From Haloimpatiens sp042688525 (GTDB lineage: Bacteria; Bacillota; Clostridia; Clostridiales; Clostridiaceae), in the NCBI RefSeq assembly GCF_042688525.2, contig NZ_JBHWAB010000001.1:1922001-1986000 (forward strand): DNA of 64,000 nt, read 5' to 3'. The notes under the pieces are model-generated. The model saw nothing but the letters and a program-made list of their open reading frames with translations. It did not search any database and was not told where the DNA came from. The position numbers and the translations under genes are program-made. Below, in pieces: positions 9,283 through 17,712 of this stretch. Numbering within the stretch: the first letter of the stretch is position 1; every line of letters starts with the position of its first letter.

Positions 9283-9311
9283 TTGACAGAAAATAAATAT
9301 CGGTATATTAT
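9283..9311 (+). promoter_or_regulatory. Sigma-A promoter of the T-box/brnQ transcript
   Basis: TTGACA (9283-9288) and TATTAT (9306-9311) are separated by exactly 17 bp. Transcription should begin near 9318, just before the T-box leader. Confidence 0.8.
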
Positions 9312-9335
9312 ATATACAAAATTAAAATAAATTCT

Positions 9336-9608
9336 ATGAAGAGAAAAAGTAAGTAATATTTTGTTCTACAGAGAGTTGGCATTTTGCTGTAAGCCAATGT
9401 TCAAGATATAACTGAAAATCATCTCTGAGAAGCAAAACTGAAGATATTTTAGTAAGTTTTGCCGGAGTCTTTCACCGTTAAAAGATAAGCGTATTGATAG
9501 ATACGTAACTAAGAGCTATAGAAGGTTTATTTATTATAAACTGATTTTATAGAATTAGGGTGGTAACGCGGTTTATCCCGTCCCTTGTTTTCAAGGGACG
9601 GGTTTTTT
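9336..9608 (+). promoter_or_regulatory. T-box riboswitch, isoleucine type
   Basis: The leader holds the diagnostic T-box sequence AGGGTGGTAACGCGG (9557-9571), followed by a terminator in which CCCGTCCCTTG (9577-9587) pairs with CAAGGGACGGG (9592-9602), ending in six T. Stem I is closed by CAGAGA near 9369 and TCTCTG at 9422-9427. The codon directly 5' of the closing strand is ATC (9418-9420) followed by A, the usual specifier position, giving isoleucine. Uncharged tRNA-Ile would stabilise the antiterminator and allow expression of brnQ. The specifier call is from geometry, not a full fold. Confidence 0.9.
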
Positions 9609-9653
9609 GTTTTAACAAAAGAGTATAGACATTAAATAAGGGGGACATTTGAA

Positions 9654-10997
9654 ATGAAAAATTTATCAAAAAAAGATTTATTACTTGTAGGATTAATGCT
9701 ATTTTCACTATTTTTCGGGGCAGGAAATTTAATATTTCCCCCATTTTTGGGGCAATCAGCGGGTACAAAAGTTTGGGTAGCAATGGCCACGTTTTTTATA
9801 ACAGCAGTTGGATTTCCAATTTTGGGAGTAATTTCAGTTGCTAAATCTGGGGGATTAGCTAAGTTAGCTAAAAGAGTTAATCCTGTGTTCGCAGGAATCT
9901 TTACAGTTCTAATATATTTATCAATAGGTCCTTGTCTAGGTATTCCAAGAGCAGGAAGTTTACCTTTTGAAATGGTAGTAGCACCGTATTTACCACAAGG
10001 TATATCAAAAACTTTAGCAATGCTATTATTTACATTTATATTTTTTAGTATAGCGTACTGGCTTTCATTATCACCAACTAAGTTAGTAGATCGTATGGGT
10101 AAGGTATTAACACCTTCTTTGCTAATTTTAATTTTAGTTATGTTTATTGGATCTTTATTTAAACCATTAGGTAGTTATGGTGCAGCAAGCGGAGAATATA
10201 TGACTTCACCACTTGTTAAAGGATTCTTAGAAGGATATTTAACAATGGATACAATAGCTGCTCTAAACTTTGGAATAGTTATTGCATTAGCAATAAAATC
10301 TAAAGGAGTAAAGGATGAAAAAGTTGTAGTTTCCACAACAATAAAAGCTGGAATAATAGCAGGATCTTTATTAATACTTATTTATTCAATGCTTGCACAT
10401 TTAGGATCAACTTGTGGTGGTAGATTTGGAAGCACTGCAAATGGAGCACAAACGTTAACTAATGTTACTACGTACATATTTGGAAAACCAGGAGCTGTAC
10501 TTTTAGCAGTTATATTTACTTTAGCTTGTTTAACAACTAGTGTTGGTCTTATAACTTCATGTAGCCAATATTTTACTACATTAACTGATAAGATGTCATA
10601 TAAAAGTTGGGTTAGAATTTTAGCTCTTTCTAGTATGATTCTTGCTAATATGGGATTAACAAAAATTCTTGCAATATCAGTGCCAGTACTAAATGCAATT
10701 TATCCAATGGCAATAATGCTTATAGTACTTGCGATGTTAGATAATTTATTTAAAGAAAGTTCAATAGTTTATAGCTTGACAATACTATTTACTGGAGTTG
10801 TAAGTATAGTTGATTCATTAGGACAAGTAGGAATAAAATTAGGATTTGTTACAAATTTATGTAGTGAATTACCTCTTTACGCAGAAGGCTTGGGTTGGGT
10901 AGCTCCAGCAGTATTTGGAATGCTTCTAGGAATATCTGTTAAAATTATAAAAGAGAAATTAGTAAATAATAAAGCTTTTGAAAATGCTAATGTATAA
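9654..10997 (+). CDS. brnQ: Branched-chain amino acid transporter BrnQ
   Basis: A 447-residue LIVCS-family symporter importing leucine, isoleucine and valine with Na+ or H+. Twelve or so hydrophobic helices span the length. The N-terminal LFSLFFGAGNLIFPPFLG and the GPCLGIPRAG loop are strong BrnQ signatures. GGGGGAC precedes the ATG. The T-box immediately upstream, with an ATC specifier, fits derepression when isoleucine is short. It is a single-gene transcript; a repeat and a bidirectional terminator follow. Confidence 0.95.
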   Translation: MKNLSKKDLLLVGLMLFSLFFGAGNLIFPPFLGQSAGTKVWVAMATFFITAVGFPILGVISVAKSGGLAKLAKRVNPVFAGIFTVLIYLSIGPCLGIPRAGSLPFEMVVAPYLPQGISKTLAMLLFTFIFFSIAYWLSLSPTKLVDRMGKVLTPSLLILILVMFIGSLFKPLGSYGAASGEYMTSPLVKGFLEGYLTMDTIAALNFGIVIALAIKSKGVKDEKVVVSTTIKAGIIAGSLLILIYSMLAHLGSTCGGRFGSTANGAQTLTNVTTYIFGKPGAVLLAVIFTLACLTTSVGLITSCSQYFTTLTDKMSYKSWVRILALSSMILANMGLTKILAISVPVLNAIYPMAIMLIVLAMLDNLFKESSIVYSLTILFTGVVSIVDSLGQVGIKLGFVTNLCSELPLYAEGLGWVAPAVFGMLLGISVKIIKEKLVNNKAFENANV

Positions 10998-11017
10998 TAA
11001 AGGTATACTTTATAATT

Positions 11018-11138
11018 AAATTTATAATTTCTACTTTATATAAGATAAAAAACGTATATTGTGTAAAAAACATTTGGATAAGATTTAGAAAATTGTATAT
11101 AGAAGAAAAGTTTTTTATATAATATGTACCTTTGTTTT
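11018..11138. repeat. Dispersed repeat family 3, copy 1
   Basis: Begins AAATTTATAATTTCTAC and contains ATTGTGTAAAAAACATTTG and a TATATAATATG motif near its end. The same order of blocks recurs at 62908-63024 at roughly three-quarters identity by eye. A partial copy follows 33270. No coding potential. Confidence 0.6.
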
Positions 11139-11158
11139 ATAAGAGTTGATAATAAAAT

Positions 11159-11208
11159 GTTAAATGCGTTGGCAATAGAATTTAGGTTCTAAAGCCAACG
11201 CATTTAAC
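11159..11208. terminator. Bidirectional terminator between brnQ and the convergent gene
   Basis: GTTAAATGCGTTGGC (11159-11173) pairs perfectly with GCCAACGCATTTAAC (11194-11208). A/T-rich flanks on both sides suit termination of both brnQ and the leftward 11224-11574 gene. Confidence 0.75.
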
Positions 11209-11223
11209 AATAAAATAAATTTT

Positions 11224-11574
11224 TTAATTGCTGTGATTTAGTAAGGCACTAGCTTGTCCTTTAAAAGGAAGCCATTCCTTGTAGCTTTCAGCAGTATTAG
11301 GTATAAATTTCATTCTATTAAAGCCTTCACGAGTTGATTTATATTCAGATATTAATTGATTTTTATTTTCATAAATATTAGTTTCCTTAATTAATCCTAC
11401 ACATTTTAATGCTAGAATATGTTTTTTTATAGTTTTAGGACAACATTGTTTTTCATTACCATATTCTAAATTAATCAGATTTATAATTTCACATGTATTT
11501 ATTATTTTAAGTTGAATACTTTTTTCGCAAATTAATTGAAGTATTCTAAACTTCATAGGTAGTTTCATTTTCAT
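11224..11574 (-). CDS. Small winged-helix-like protein, unknown function
   Basis: A 116-residue basic protein not recognised as a named family. The central part (residues ~40-85: PKTIKKHILALKCVGLI followed by a beta-hairpin-like stretch) has the pattern of a winged helix recognition helix and wing, so a DNA-binding role is plausible. It lies 14 bp after the DMT exporter gene on the same strand, with a GGAG site, so the two form an operon and it may regulate that exporter. The C-terminal EWLPFKGQASALLNH has no parallel I know. Confidence 0.6.
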   Translation of the reverse strand: MKMKLPMKFRILQLICEKSIQLKIINTCEIINLINLEYGNEKQCCPKTIKKHILALKCVGLIKETNIYENKNQLISEYKSTREGFNRMKFIPNTAESYKEWLPFKGQASALLNHSN

Positions 11575-11588
11575 AGTTATTACTCCTT

Positions 11589-12581
11589 TTATTCTTTATA
11601 TTCTCTTAATCTTAACATTTCTTTTGGGTTTCCTGAAACTAAAACTGCTCCAAAGACGATTACACCACAGCCAATTATTAAATTTATAGAAGGTACAACA
11701 CCTTGAACTGCCCATTCTAATAGGATAACCCAGATAGGATAAGTTATATTAAGGGCCATAGCTCTTCCCACTCCAGTCATACTTAAACCAAGATACCAAC
11801 TTATAAAAGATGTACTACACAATAAACCTAAGAATATAAACAATATTATATTAGAACTTGTAAAAGAACTAAAAAATATGTTAAATCCTTTTATAAATGG
11901 AATAACAAAAACTAAATACATAAGAAAAGAAGTTGTTTGTCTAACTAAAATGGCTATTTCAGGATCTATAATGTCCATAGCATAGGCACCAAAAACTCCT
12001 TCTAAGCCCCATCCTAATGCAGCAATAAAAGCAAATATTATTCCTAAATAGAACTTAGGATATAATGCAGTAGTGGGTGATACATATCCTGTAGCTACTG
12101 ATCCTAGGATACATAGTAAAATTCCTATTAAAGTTCTTTTGTTTAGCTTTTCTTTGAGGAATATTACGGCTAAAGCTGTTCCTATTGCAGGATAACTAGA
12201 GGTTATAACTGCTGTATAAGAAGGTCCTGACATATTGATTCCCAGTAAATATCCCGACATTGCCATTGGTCCACTACAAAAGGCGCAAACCACAATGATT
12301 GCTCCTACTTTGCTAAATAAGCATCTACCAAACTCTCTAATTTTACCATTATAAATATTGTAAATTAAAATAAAAATAGACGAAAACCCTGTATGTATTG
12401 AAGCGGCTATAAGAGATGCTTCAATAGCAAAGTTTTTATTGTTAAAGGGATACCTGGTTAATAAATATCCAAGTACAACAGCATCTATTCCCCAAGTTAT
12501 TCCAGAAATTAAACAGCTAACTATACCACTTTTAGCATAATGTAAATCTCTGTTTAATGTTAAACTTGCTATATTTTTCAA
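11589..12581 (-). CDS. DMT-superfamily (EamA) exporter
   Basis: A 330-residue integral membrane protein with ten hydrophobic segments arranged as two EamA repeats (first repeat ~20-160, second ~175-315). The end-of-repeat signature SSYPAIGTALAVIFLKEKL marks the first and NITYPIWVILLEW the second. The family exports amino acids, metabolites or drugs; substrate unknown. It is the first gene of a two-gene leftward operon with the winged-helix-like protein. Confidence 0.88.
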   Translation of the reverse strand: MKNIASLTLNRDLHYAKSGIVSCLISGITWGIDAVVLGYLLTRYPFNNKNFAIEASLIAASIHTGFSSIFILIYNIYNGKIREFGRCLFSKVGAIIVVCAFCSGPMAMSGYLLGINMSGPSYTAVITSSYPAIGTALAVIFLKEKLNKRTLIGILLCILGSVATGYVSPTTALYPKFYLGIIFAFIAALGWGLEGVFGAYAMDIIDPEIAILVRQTTSFLMYLVFVIPFIKGFNIFFSSFTSSNIILFIFLGLLCSTSFISWYLGLSMTGVGRAMALNITYPIWVILLEWAVQGVVPSINLIIGCGVIVFGAVLVSGNPKEMLRLREYKE

Positions 12582-12648
12582 AATTGATCATTCCTTTCAT
12601 ATATGTAAGGCAAGTTGTTTTTTATACGAAAATTTAGTTACTTATTAA

Positions 12649-12905
12649 CTCAATTTTCGCAGATGAAAAATAGCCGCTACGGGAAATGATATTTTGCTTA
12701 GAAACTATTCACTTCAGTAACAAGTTCTAAACTTTACTCATATTGAAAAAAGATTTTTTAATTAATATTCCGTAGGAATCAGTAATTAAAAAATAACTTT
12801 TTTCAAATTCGTAAAGCTAAGAACTTGTAAACTTTGTTCAAATGTTTCTTACGCAAAATATCATTTCCCTTCGCTAAGCAGTATTTTTTTACTGCGAAAG
12901 TTGAG
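12649..12905. repeat. MITE family 1, full-length copy
   Basis: A 257-bp non-coding element with inverted ends CTCAATTTTCGCAG and CTGCGAAAGTTGAG. It has a central palindrome around the TTCCGTAGGAATC segment. It matches 19205-19460 almost throughout and 56823-57079 in the opposite orientation. The flanks (CTTATTAA, TTAATAAT) do not form an exact duplication here. Confidence 0.85.
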
Positions 12906-12913
12906 TTAATAAT

Positions 12914-12966
12914 AAAACTAATCAAGGTTTTCACAATAAAACTATGTGAAAGTCTTGATTAGTTTT
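12914..12966 (-). terminator. Terminator of the acetyltransferase gene
   Basis: AAAACTAATCAAG begins a long stem that pairs with CTTGATTAGTTTT (ending 12966), with inner TTTCACA/TGTGAAA pairing. It directly abuts the stop codon of the leftward gene and has a T-rich exit on that strand. Confidence 0.75.
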
Positions 12967-12967
12967 A

Positions 12968-13537
12968 TTACTTAGTATCAATAGTTCTTAATATTCTACA
13001 AGGATTTCCAACAGCTACAACATTAGCTGGAATATCTTTTGTAACTACGCTGCCAGAACCTATTACGCTATTATCTCCAATAGTTACTCCAGGATTTATT
13101 ATAGCTCCACAACCTATCCATACGTTATTTCCGATAGTTACAGCTTTGGTATAATCGGCATTTTTAGGTCTTAATTCAGGATCTACTAAATGAGTTGCAG
13201 TAATTATACTTACATTAGGGCCAATTAATACGTCATCTCCAATTTTCACAAGACCATCATCTAAAACTAAAAAATTGAAATTTGCATAGAAGCTTTCACC
13301 AATTTCAATGTTAGTACCATAGTCACAATGGAAAGGAGGTTCTATTTCAAAATTGTCTCCTATTTTTCCAAATAATTTTTTGAGAATATTTATTCTTTGT
13401 TCTGTTGCTTCAGGGTCTGTACTATTATATGCTTTTGTAAGATGTCTAGCTTTATTTCTTAAAAGTATTAAACCTTCATCATAAGCATTATAGATTTCAC
13501 CATTTAGCATCTTTTGTTTTTGATTCATTTTATACAC
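12968..13537 (-). CDS. Maltose/galactoside O-acetyltransferase family protein
   Basis: A 189-residue left-handed beta-helix acetyltransferase. An N-terminal Maa domain (MLNGEIYNAYD...L, ~10-60) is followed by hexapeptide repeats (~70-185). The conserved FxCDYGxNIxIG and the active-site region TATHLVDPELR with the catalytic histidine are visible. It transfers acetyl from acetyl-CoA to a sugar hydroxyl (maltose, glucose or thiogalactoside in known members). It is a single-gene unit with an extended -10 promoter and its own terminator. Confidence 0.9.
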   Translation of the reverse strand: MYKMNQKQKMLNGEIYNAYDEGLILLRNKARHLTKAYNSTDPEATEQRINILKKLFGKIGDNFEIEPPFHCDYGTNIEIGESFYANFNFLVLDDGLVKIGDDVLIGPNVSIITATHLVDPELRPKNADYTKAVTIGNNVWIGCGAIINPGVTIGDNSVIGSGSVVTKDIPANVVAVGNPCRILRTIDTK

Positions 13538-13562
13538 TCCTCACTTGATTCGCACGTGAGTT

Positions 13563-13571
13563 ATTATAGCA
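13563..13571 (-). promoter_or_regulatory. Extended -10 promoter of the acetyltransferase gene
   Basis: On the minus strand TGCTATAAT reads as an extended -10 (TGnTATAAT). No good -35 lies 17 bp upstream, as is usual for extended -10 promoters. A short CTCAC/GTGAG inverted repeat lies between it and the start codon. Confidence 0.5.
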
Positions 13572-13742
13572 TAGAGTTATAAATAATATGGCTAAACACT
13601 TCATAAAGTTTAATATAGAAAGTAAAATGTTTAGAAATTGAACCATGTGCCATATTATTAAATCACAGAGTATGTTAGATATAATAAGTACATAATACAA
13701 GAATTTGAGAGAAAATTATTGTAGAAATTTTAAATAATATAA

Positions 13743-13797
13743 GGGGACGGTTCATTTTTTAGCTTTAATTTTAAGCAAAAAATAATGAATCGTCCCC
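13743..13797. repeat. REP-like GGGGACGGTTCAT hairpin, copy 1
   Basis: A 55-bp palindrome starting GGGGACGGTTCATT and ending AATGAATCGTCCCC, with inner AGCTT/AAGC pairing. It lies 54 bp past the stop of the leftward helicase gene. Confidence 0.85.
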
Positions 13798-13850
13798 GTT
13801 TTTGTGGTTTTTGTGGTTTTTTCGTCACTTTTTATAGTATTTAGAATGTA

Positions 13851-14954
13851 TTAGTATTTTCTAGGAATTTTAAATTTGATTCCTTTTTCTATTAAATTTA
13901 AAGTGTGTTCATCTTTTGGTGCTGCAAATAAGAAAGTAGATCCTTTTTCACCAGCTCTTCCAGTTCTACCTATTCTATGTATATAGCTTTCAGCATTTTC
14001 AGGAATATCGTAGTTAAAAACATGAGTAACACCAGTTATGTCAAGCCCTCTAGCTGCTACATCAGTAGCTATCAAATACTGAATTTCTAATTTCTTGAAT
14101 GATTTCATTATTCTTTCACGTTTTGATTGAGTTATACCACCATGCAGCTTTTCACAGTTATAACCTTTTTGATGAAGAGCTTCTTCAAGTTTATCAACTC
14201 TTCTTTTGGTTCTACAAAAGATAATGGCCATAAATGGATTCTCTTCATCTAAAATTTTACATAAGTCTTCTTGTTTTCTTCTATCAGTTGTTTCTATTAG
14301 AACTTGTTTGATATTTTTAAGAGTTATTTCTTCTTTTTCTATTATTACTAGTTTAGGATCACGCATATTTTTATAAGCTAATTTTTTAACTTCAGAGTTA
14401 ATTGTTGCTGAAAAACATAAAGTCTGACGATTTTTTGGAGTATGACTTATAATAGAACGAACTTCATTTTTAAATCCCATAAGAAGCATTTGGTCAGCCT
14501 CATCTAATACCAATGTTTTTAAATTATTAAGATTGATTGTTTTTCTATTAAGATGATCTAAAAGTCTACCAGGAGTTGCAATTACTAAATGAATATTTCC
14601 TTTAAGTTTTTTTAATTGTGATTTTATATCTTTTCCACCATATGCAGCTAAAATATTTAAATCTTTAGCTTTTTTTAATTTCACAGCTTCTTGAGTTATT
14701 TGTATAGCAAGTTCTCTTGTTGGAGTTACTATTAAACCTTGAATTGTGTTTACAGCGGGAGACATATTTTCAAACATTGGAAGTAAAAATGCAAGTGTTT
14801 TTCCAGTTCCAGTTTGAGATTCTGCTATAATATCATTACCATTATTTATTAATGTAATACTTTGTTCTTGAATTGGTGTTGGTTCACTTATTCTTTGAGT
14901 TTTAAGTACATTTAATATGTTATCACTAAGACCTAATTTTTTAAATTTTATCAT
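13851..14954 (-). CDS. DEAD-box RNA helicase
   Basis: A 367-residue ATP-dependent RNA helicase. All core motifs are visible: Q-motif (PTPIQEQSI), I (AESQTGTGKT), Ia (TPTRELAIQ), II (VLDEADQM), III (SAT), IV (IIFCRTKRRV), V (ATDVAARGLDI) and VI (HRIGRTGRAG). The protein stops soon after motif VI, so it lacks the long C-terminal RNA-binding tail of CshA/DbpA, making it a minimal helicase. A cold-adaptation role is suggested by the divergent cold-shock gene next door, but that is inference. Confidence 0.93.
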   Translation of the reverse strand: MIKFKKLGLSDNILNVLKTQRISEPTPIQEQSITLINNGNDIIAESQTGTGKTLAFLLPMFENMSPAVNTIQGLIVTPTRELAIQITQEAVKLKKAKDLNILAAYGGKDIKSQLKKLKGNIHLVIATPGRLLDHLNRKTINLNNLKTLVLDEADQMLLMGFKNEVRSIISHTPKNRQTLCFSATINSEVKKLAYKNMRDPKLVIIEKEEITLKNIKQVLIETTDRRKQEDLCKILDEENPFMAIIFCRTKRRVDKLEEALHQKGYNCEKLHGGITQSKRERIMKSFKKLEIQYLIATDVAARGLDITGVTHVFNYDIPENAESYIHRIGRTGRAGEKGSTFLFAAPKDEHTLNLIEKGIKFKIPRKY

Positions 14955-15149
14955 AATAATTTACCTTTCAATTTTAAAATATATTTTTTATACAAACCAG
15001 CTCTAAGTATATCATACTTTTAGTATAATAAAAATAAATATGAAGTATACCATATTGTACGATTAATTTATGAAGTGATATTCATTGAAATGATATTGTT
15101 TCTATTATAGATTTAACTTTCTTATTGATAAAGTTGTATTAAATTATAA
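14955..15149. other. Helicase upstream region
   Basis: This AT-rich stretch should hold the leftward helicase promoter and leader. I see no riboswitch signature or ORF in it; it ends with AATTATAA, the left target duplication of the next element. Confidence 0.4.
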
Positions 15150-15363
15150 CTCAACTTTCGCAGGTGAAAAATAGCCGCTGCGGGAAATGATATCTTGCTT
15201 AGAAACCTTTCACTTCAGTAACAAGTTCTAAGCTTTACTCATATTGAAAAAATAACTTTTTTCAAATTCGTAAAGCTAAGAACTTGTAAACTTTGTTCAA
15301 ATGTTTCTTACGCAAGATATCATTTTCCTTCGCTAAGTAGTGTTTTTTTACTGCGAAAGTTGA
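15150..15363. repeat. MITE family 1, internally deleted copy with 8-bp target duplication
   Basis: A 214-bp copy beginning CTCAACTTTCGCAG and ending CTGCGAAAGTTGA. It lacks the central ~42 bp of the full element (jump from ATTGAAAAA to ATAACTTTTTT). It is flanked on both sides by AATTATAA (15142-15149 and 15364-15371). Confidence 0.85.
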
Positions 15364-15399
15364 AATTATAATAAATTATAATAAAAATCAAAAAAACAC

Positions 15400-15427
15400 T
15401 TGCATTATTTTTAATAAGGTGTATACT
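15400..15427 (+). promoter_or_regulatory. Promoter of the cold-shock gene with long leader
   Basis: TTGCAT (15400-15405) and TATACT (15422-15427) are 16 bp apart. The start codon is ~155 nt downstream of the inferred start site, an unusually long 5' leader of the kind that acts as a temperature-responsive structure in cspA-type mRNAs. Confidence 0.6.
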
Positions 15428-15586
15428 AATAGAGTACCTTGATTCAAAAGTGAGATAATTTATTATATGAACATGTTTCGAATTGTATATAATTAAGTGT
15501 AACTTAAATACATAGATTTCGAGGTTTTTATTGATGATTTATTTTTTCAAAGGATCAAAGGAATAAAATTTCGGAGGTAATATAAT

Positions 15587-15784
15587 ATGACAGGAACAGT
15601 TAAATGGTTTAATAGTGAAAAAGGATTTGGATTCATTACTACAGAAGAGGGAAAAGACGTATTTGCTCATTTCTCACAAATCAATAAAGATGGATTCAAA
15701 ACTTTAGAAGAAGGCGAAAAAGTATCTTTCGACGTTGTTGAAGGTGCTAAAGGTCCTCAAGCTGAAAACATTACAACAATCTAA
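15587..15784 (+). CDS. Cold-shock protein, CspA family
   Basis: A 65-residue single-domain nucleic-acid chaperone. The RNA-binding motifs RNP1 (KGFGFI) and RNP2 (VFAHF) and the N-terminal GTVKWFN are intact, and the length is normal for the family. It binds single-stranded RNA/DNA and keeps mRNA unstructured. A GGAGG site precedes the ATG, and the long leader suggests post-transcriptional control. A clean terminator follows. Confidence 0.96.
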   Translation: MTGTVKWFNSEKGFGFITTEEGKDVFAHFSQINKDGFKTLEEGEKVSFDVVEGAKGPQAENITTI

Positions 15785-15798
15785 TTTTATTAGATTAG

Positions 15799-15831
15799 AA
15801 AACCTGAAGATTTATCTTCAGGTTTTTATTT
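15799..15831 (+). terminator. Terminator of the cold-shock gene
   Basis: AAAACCTGAAGA (15799-15810) pairs with TCTTCAGGTTTT (15815-15826) around a TTTA loop, with a T-run. Confidence 0.88.
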
Positions 15832-15847
15832 TTTATTATTTATTAAG

Positions 15848-15950
15848 GAGATTATAAATTTTTTTTAAAAAATTAATAGTCTAAAATCAAGTGATTTTAG
15901 TGGAAGATAAGTTTATATGGAATTGTACTATGTAAATTTATAATTTTTAC
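15848..15950. repeat. Dispersed repeat family 2 (inverted-end element), copy 1
   Basis: A ~103-bp block starting GAGATTATAAATTT and ending AAATTTATAATTTTTAC, so the ends are inverted repeats. The same ends, spacing and inner motifs (TGTACTATG here, TATACCATG there) occur at 33184-33283. Non-coding. Confidence 0.6.
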
Positions 15951-15962
15951 TTTGCTAATTGT

Positions 15963-16016
15963 AATCCCCACATAACTTAATTTTTATAAATATAAGAATT
16001 ATGTTATGTGGGGATT
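15963..16016. terminator. Long hairpin, possibly a terminator or small element
   Basis: AATCCCCACATAAC (15963-15976) pairs perfectly with GTTATGTGGGGATT (16003-16016) around a 26-nt AT-rich loop. It lies between the cold-shock gene and the Xre/TPR gene. The tail is only moderately T-rich. Confidence 0.5.
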
Positions 16017-16150
16017 TAATATATAAATTTAATTTAACCTACAGTTAAGTTTTTGATATAATATTCAACTATGTATCCATTGGTATAAATGCAGGATTAA
16101 GGTATACTAAGTGCATAGGGCCCTATAGTAAAACTACGGAGGGATAAAGT

Positions 16151-17257
16151 ATGAATAAATTATCAATAGGTGAAGTTATTTTTAAATTAAGAAAAGAAAA
16201 AGGAATTACTCAAGATCAATTAGGAAAATTTATTGGAGTGTCTACAGCAGCAGTATCAAAGTGGGAAAGTGGAATTTCTTACCCAGATATAACCCTCTTA
16301 CCTGTTCTTGCAACTTTCTTTAATGTTTCTATAGATGAGTTATTAAATTTTAAAATTGAGCTTTCAGATGAAGAAGTTATGAAAATATTTGGTGAATGTG
16401 AGGCTATATTTAGTAGTGGTGATTTGGATAAAGCAATAGACAAGAGTAAAGAGTACATATTAAAGTATCCAGTAACCTATTATTTAAAGCTTAGAATAGG
16501 TTCATTATTTACTATGTATTCATGGAAAAGTAATAGTGAGAAAAAATCTATGGATATGATAGGGTATTCTATTGAATTATTTGAAGATGTAGCTAAAAAT
16601 TGTACAAAAACAAAAGTTACAGAACAAGCATTATTTCAATTAGGTGCTCTTTATCCATCAATTGGAGAAGAAGATAAGGCCATAGAGGTATTAAATAAAA
16701 TTCATAAAAGTGAACTTGATCCTAATCTTTTACTTGCAAATATACACATTAAAAAGAATGAATTGAAAAAAGCTAGAGAAATACTTCAAAGTGAATTGTA
16801 TAAAGATATAAGTTATATAACTTTTGCATGTATGGGATTAGCTAATTCCTACACTAAAGATGAGAAAAATTTAAGTATGGTAGAGAATTATTACAACTTG
16901 TCTATTAATATTAAAAAAGTTTTTTATCCTAAATGTAAAGCAGCATTACCTCTATCAACAGAGTATTTGAATTTTGCTCAAATTTATTTAAAATTTAATG
17001 AAAAGGAAAAGGCAGTGGATATGCTTAAGAAAATGTTAGAGGATATAAAAAATAATGATATTAATAAACCAACTGAATTTAGCTCTACTTGGTGTTTTAA
17101 TGAGATTCCACAGGGAAAACGTACAATAACAATGAATTTATATGAAAATATATTTAATATTTTTCAGCAACCAGAGTTTGATTTGATTAGGAAAAATGAA
17201 GATTTTATAGGAATTATAAATGATTTAAAAACTTTGGAGAAAAAATCAGTGCATTAA
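16151..17257 (+). CDS. Xre-family regulator with TPR-like C-terminus
   Basis: A 368-residue protein. Residues 5-60 form an Xre HTH (KGITQDQLGKFIGVSTAAVSKWESG), followed by a long alpha-helical region with tetratricopeptide-like pairs (for example EQALFQLGALYPSIGEEDKAIEVL and LAKARE-like helices) to the end. This layout is common in clostridia for stand-alone or peptide-responsive regulators. A GGAGGG site precedes the ATG. No target operon is evident: the neighbours are separated by repeats on both sides. Confidence 0.85.
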   Translation: MNKLSIGEVIFKLRKEKGITQDQLGKFIGVSTAAVSKWESGISYPDITLLPVLATFFNVSIDELLNFKIELSDEEVMKIFGECEAIFSSGDLDKAIDKSKEYILKYPVTYYLKLRIGSLFTMYSWKSNSEKKSMDMIGYSIELFEDVAKNCTKTKVTEQALFQLGALYPSIGEEDKAIEVLNKIHKSELDPNLLLANIHIKKNELKKAREILQSELYKDISYITFACMGLANSYTKDEKNLSMVENYYNLSINIKKVFYPKCKAALPLSTEYLNFAQIYLKFNEKEKAVDMLKKMLEDIKNNDINKPTEFSSTWCFNEIPQGKRTITMNLYENIFNIFQQPEFDLIRKNEDFIGIINDLKTLEKKSVH

Positions 17258-17278
17258 GGTTTGCATTATTTATTATTA

Positions 17279-17712
17279 ATTCAACTTTCGCAGATGAAAT
17301 ACAGTCGCTGCGGGAAATGATATCTTGCTCAGAAACTATTCACTTCAGTAACAAGTTCTAAGCTTTACTCATATTGAAAAAAGATTTTCTGAAGATGTTA
17401 GTTCAACTTAAGGAATAGTAGCCCTAAACTTCGATAAATGATATCTTGCTATAAAACCTTTAACTGCATAAAGTAATTCTAAGCTCTAAAAATTTAACAT
17501 TGCTAAAAAACTCAAACTCGCTACACTCAAACAATGAGTTTTTCTTAACGCAATGTTAAATTTTTAGAGCAAGAATTACTAATTATTTGTTAAAATGGTT
17601 TTTACGCAATATATTATTTATCTACGTTAATAGTTATTTTTATTCTGTGAAAGTTGAATTATCAGAAAATAACTCTTTTCAAATTCGTAAGGCTAAGAAC
17701 TTGTAAATTTCC
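17279..17712. repeat. MITE family 1 copy split by a nested related element
   Basis: The left half (17279-17391) matches the family from TTCAACTTTCGCAG to AAAAAAGATTTT. The right part (17661-17712) resumes with TCAGAAAATAAC...AAATTCGTAAGGCTAAG, matching the family's middle-right, then stops. Between them lies the inner element at 17401-17660. Confidence 0.75.
17401..17660. repeat. Nested MITE-like element (variant family)
   Basis: A ~260-bp element with ends GTTCAACTT and AAGTTGAATT, possibly flanked by a short TTA duplication. It shares the layout ATGATATCTTGCT...TAATTCTAAGCT with family 1 but has a distinct long central hairpin (CTCTAAAAATTTAACATTG pairing with CAATGTTAAATTTTTAGAG). Confidence 0.7.

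Noticed and set aside
13743..13797. REP hairpins considered as CRISPR-like or plain terminators
   Set aside because: They are dispersed, each single and palindromic, not regularly spaced with unique spacers. The majority lack a T-run after the stem, so they are mobile-type repeats, whatever effect they have on transcripts.
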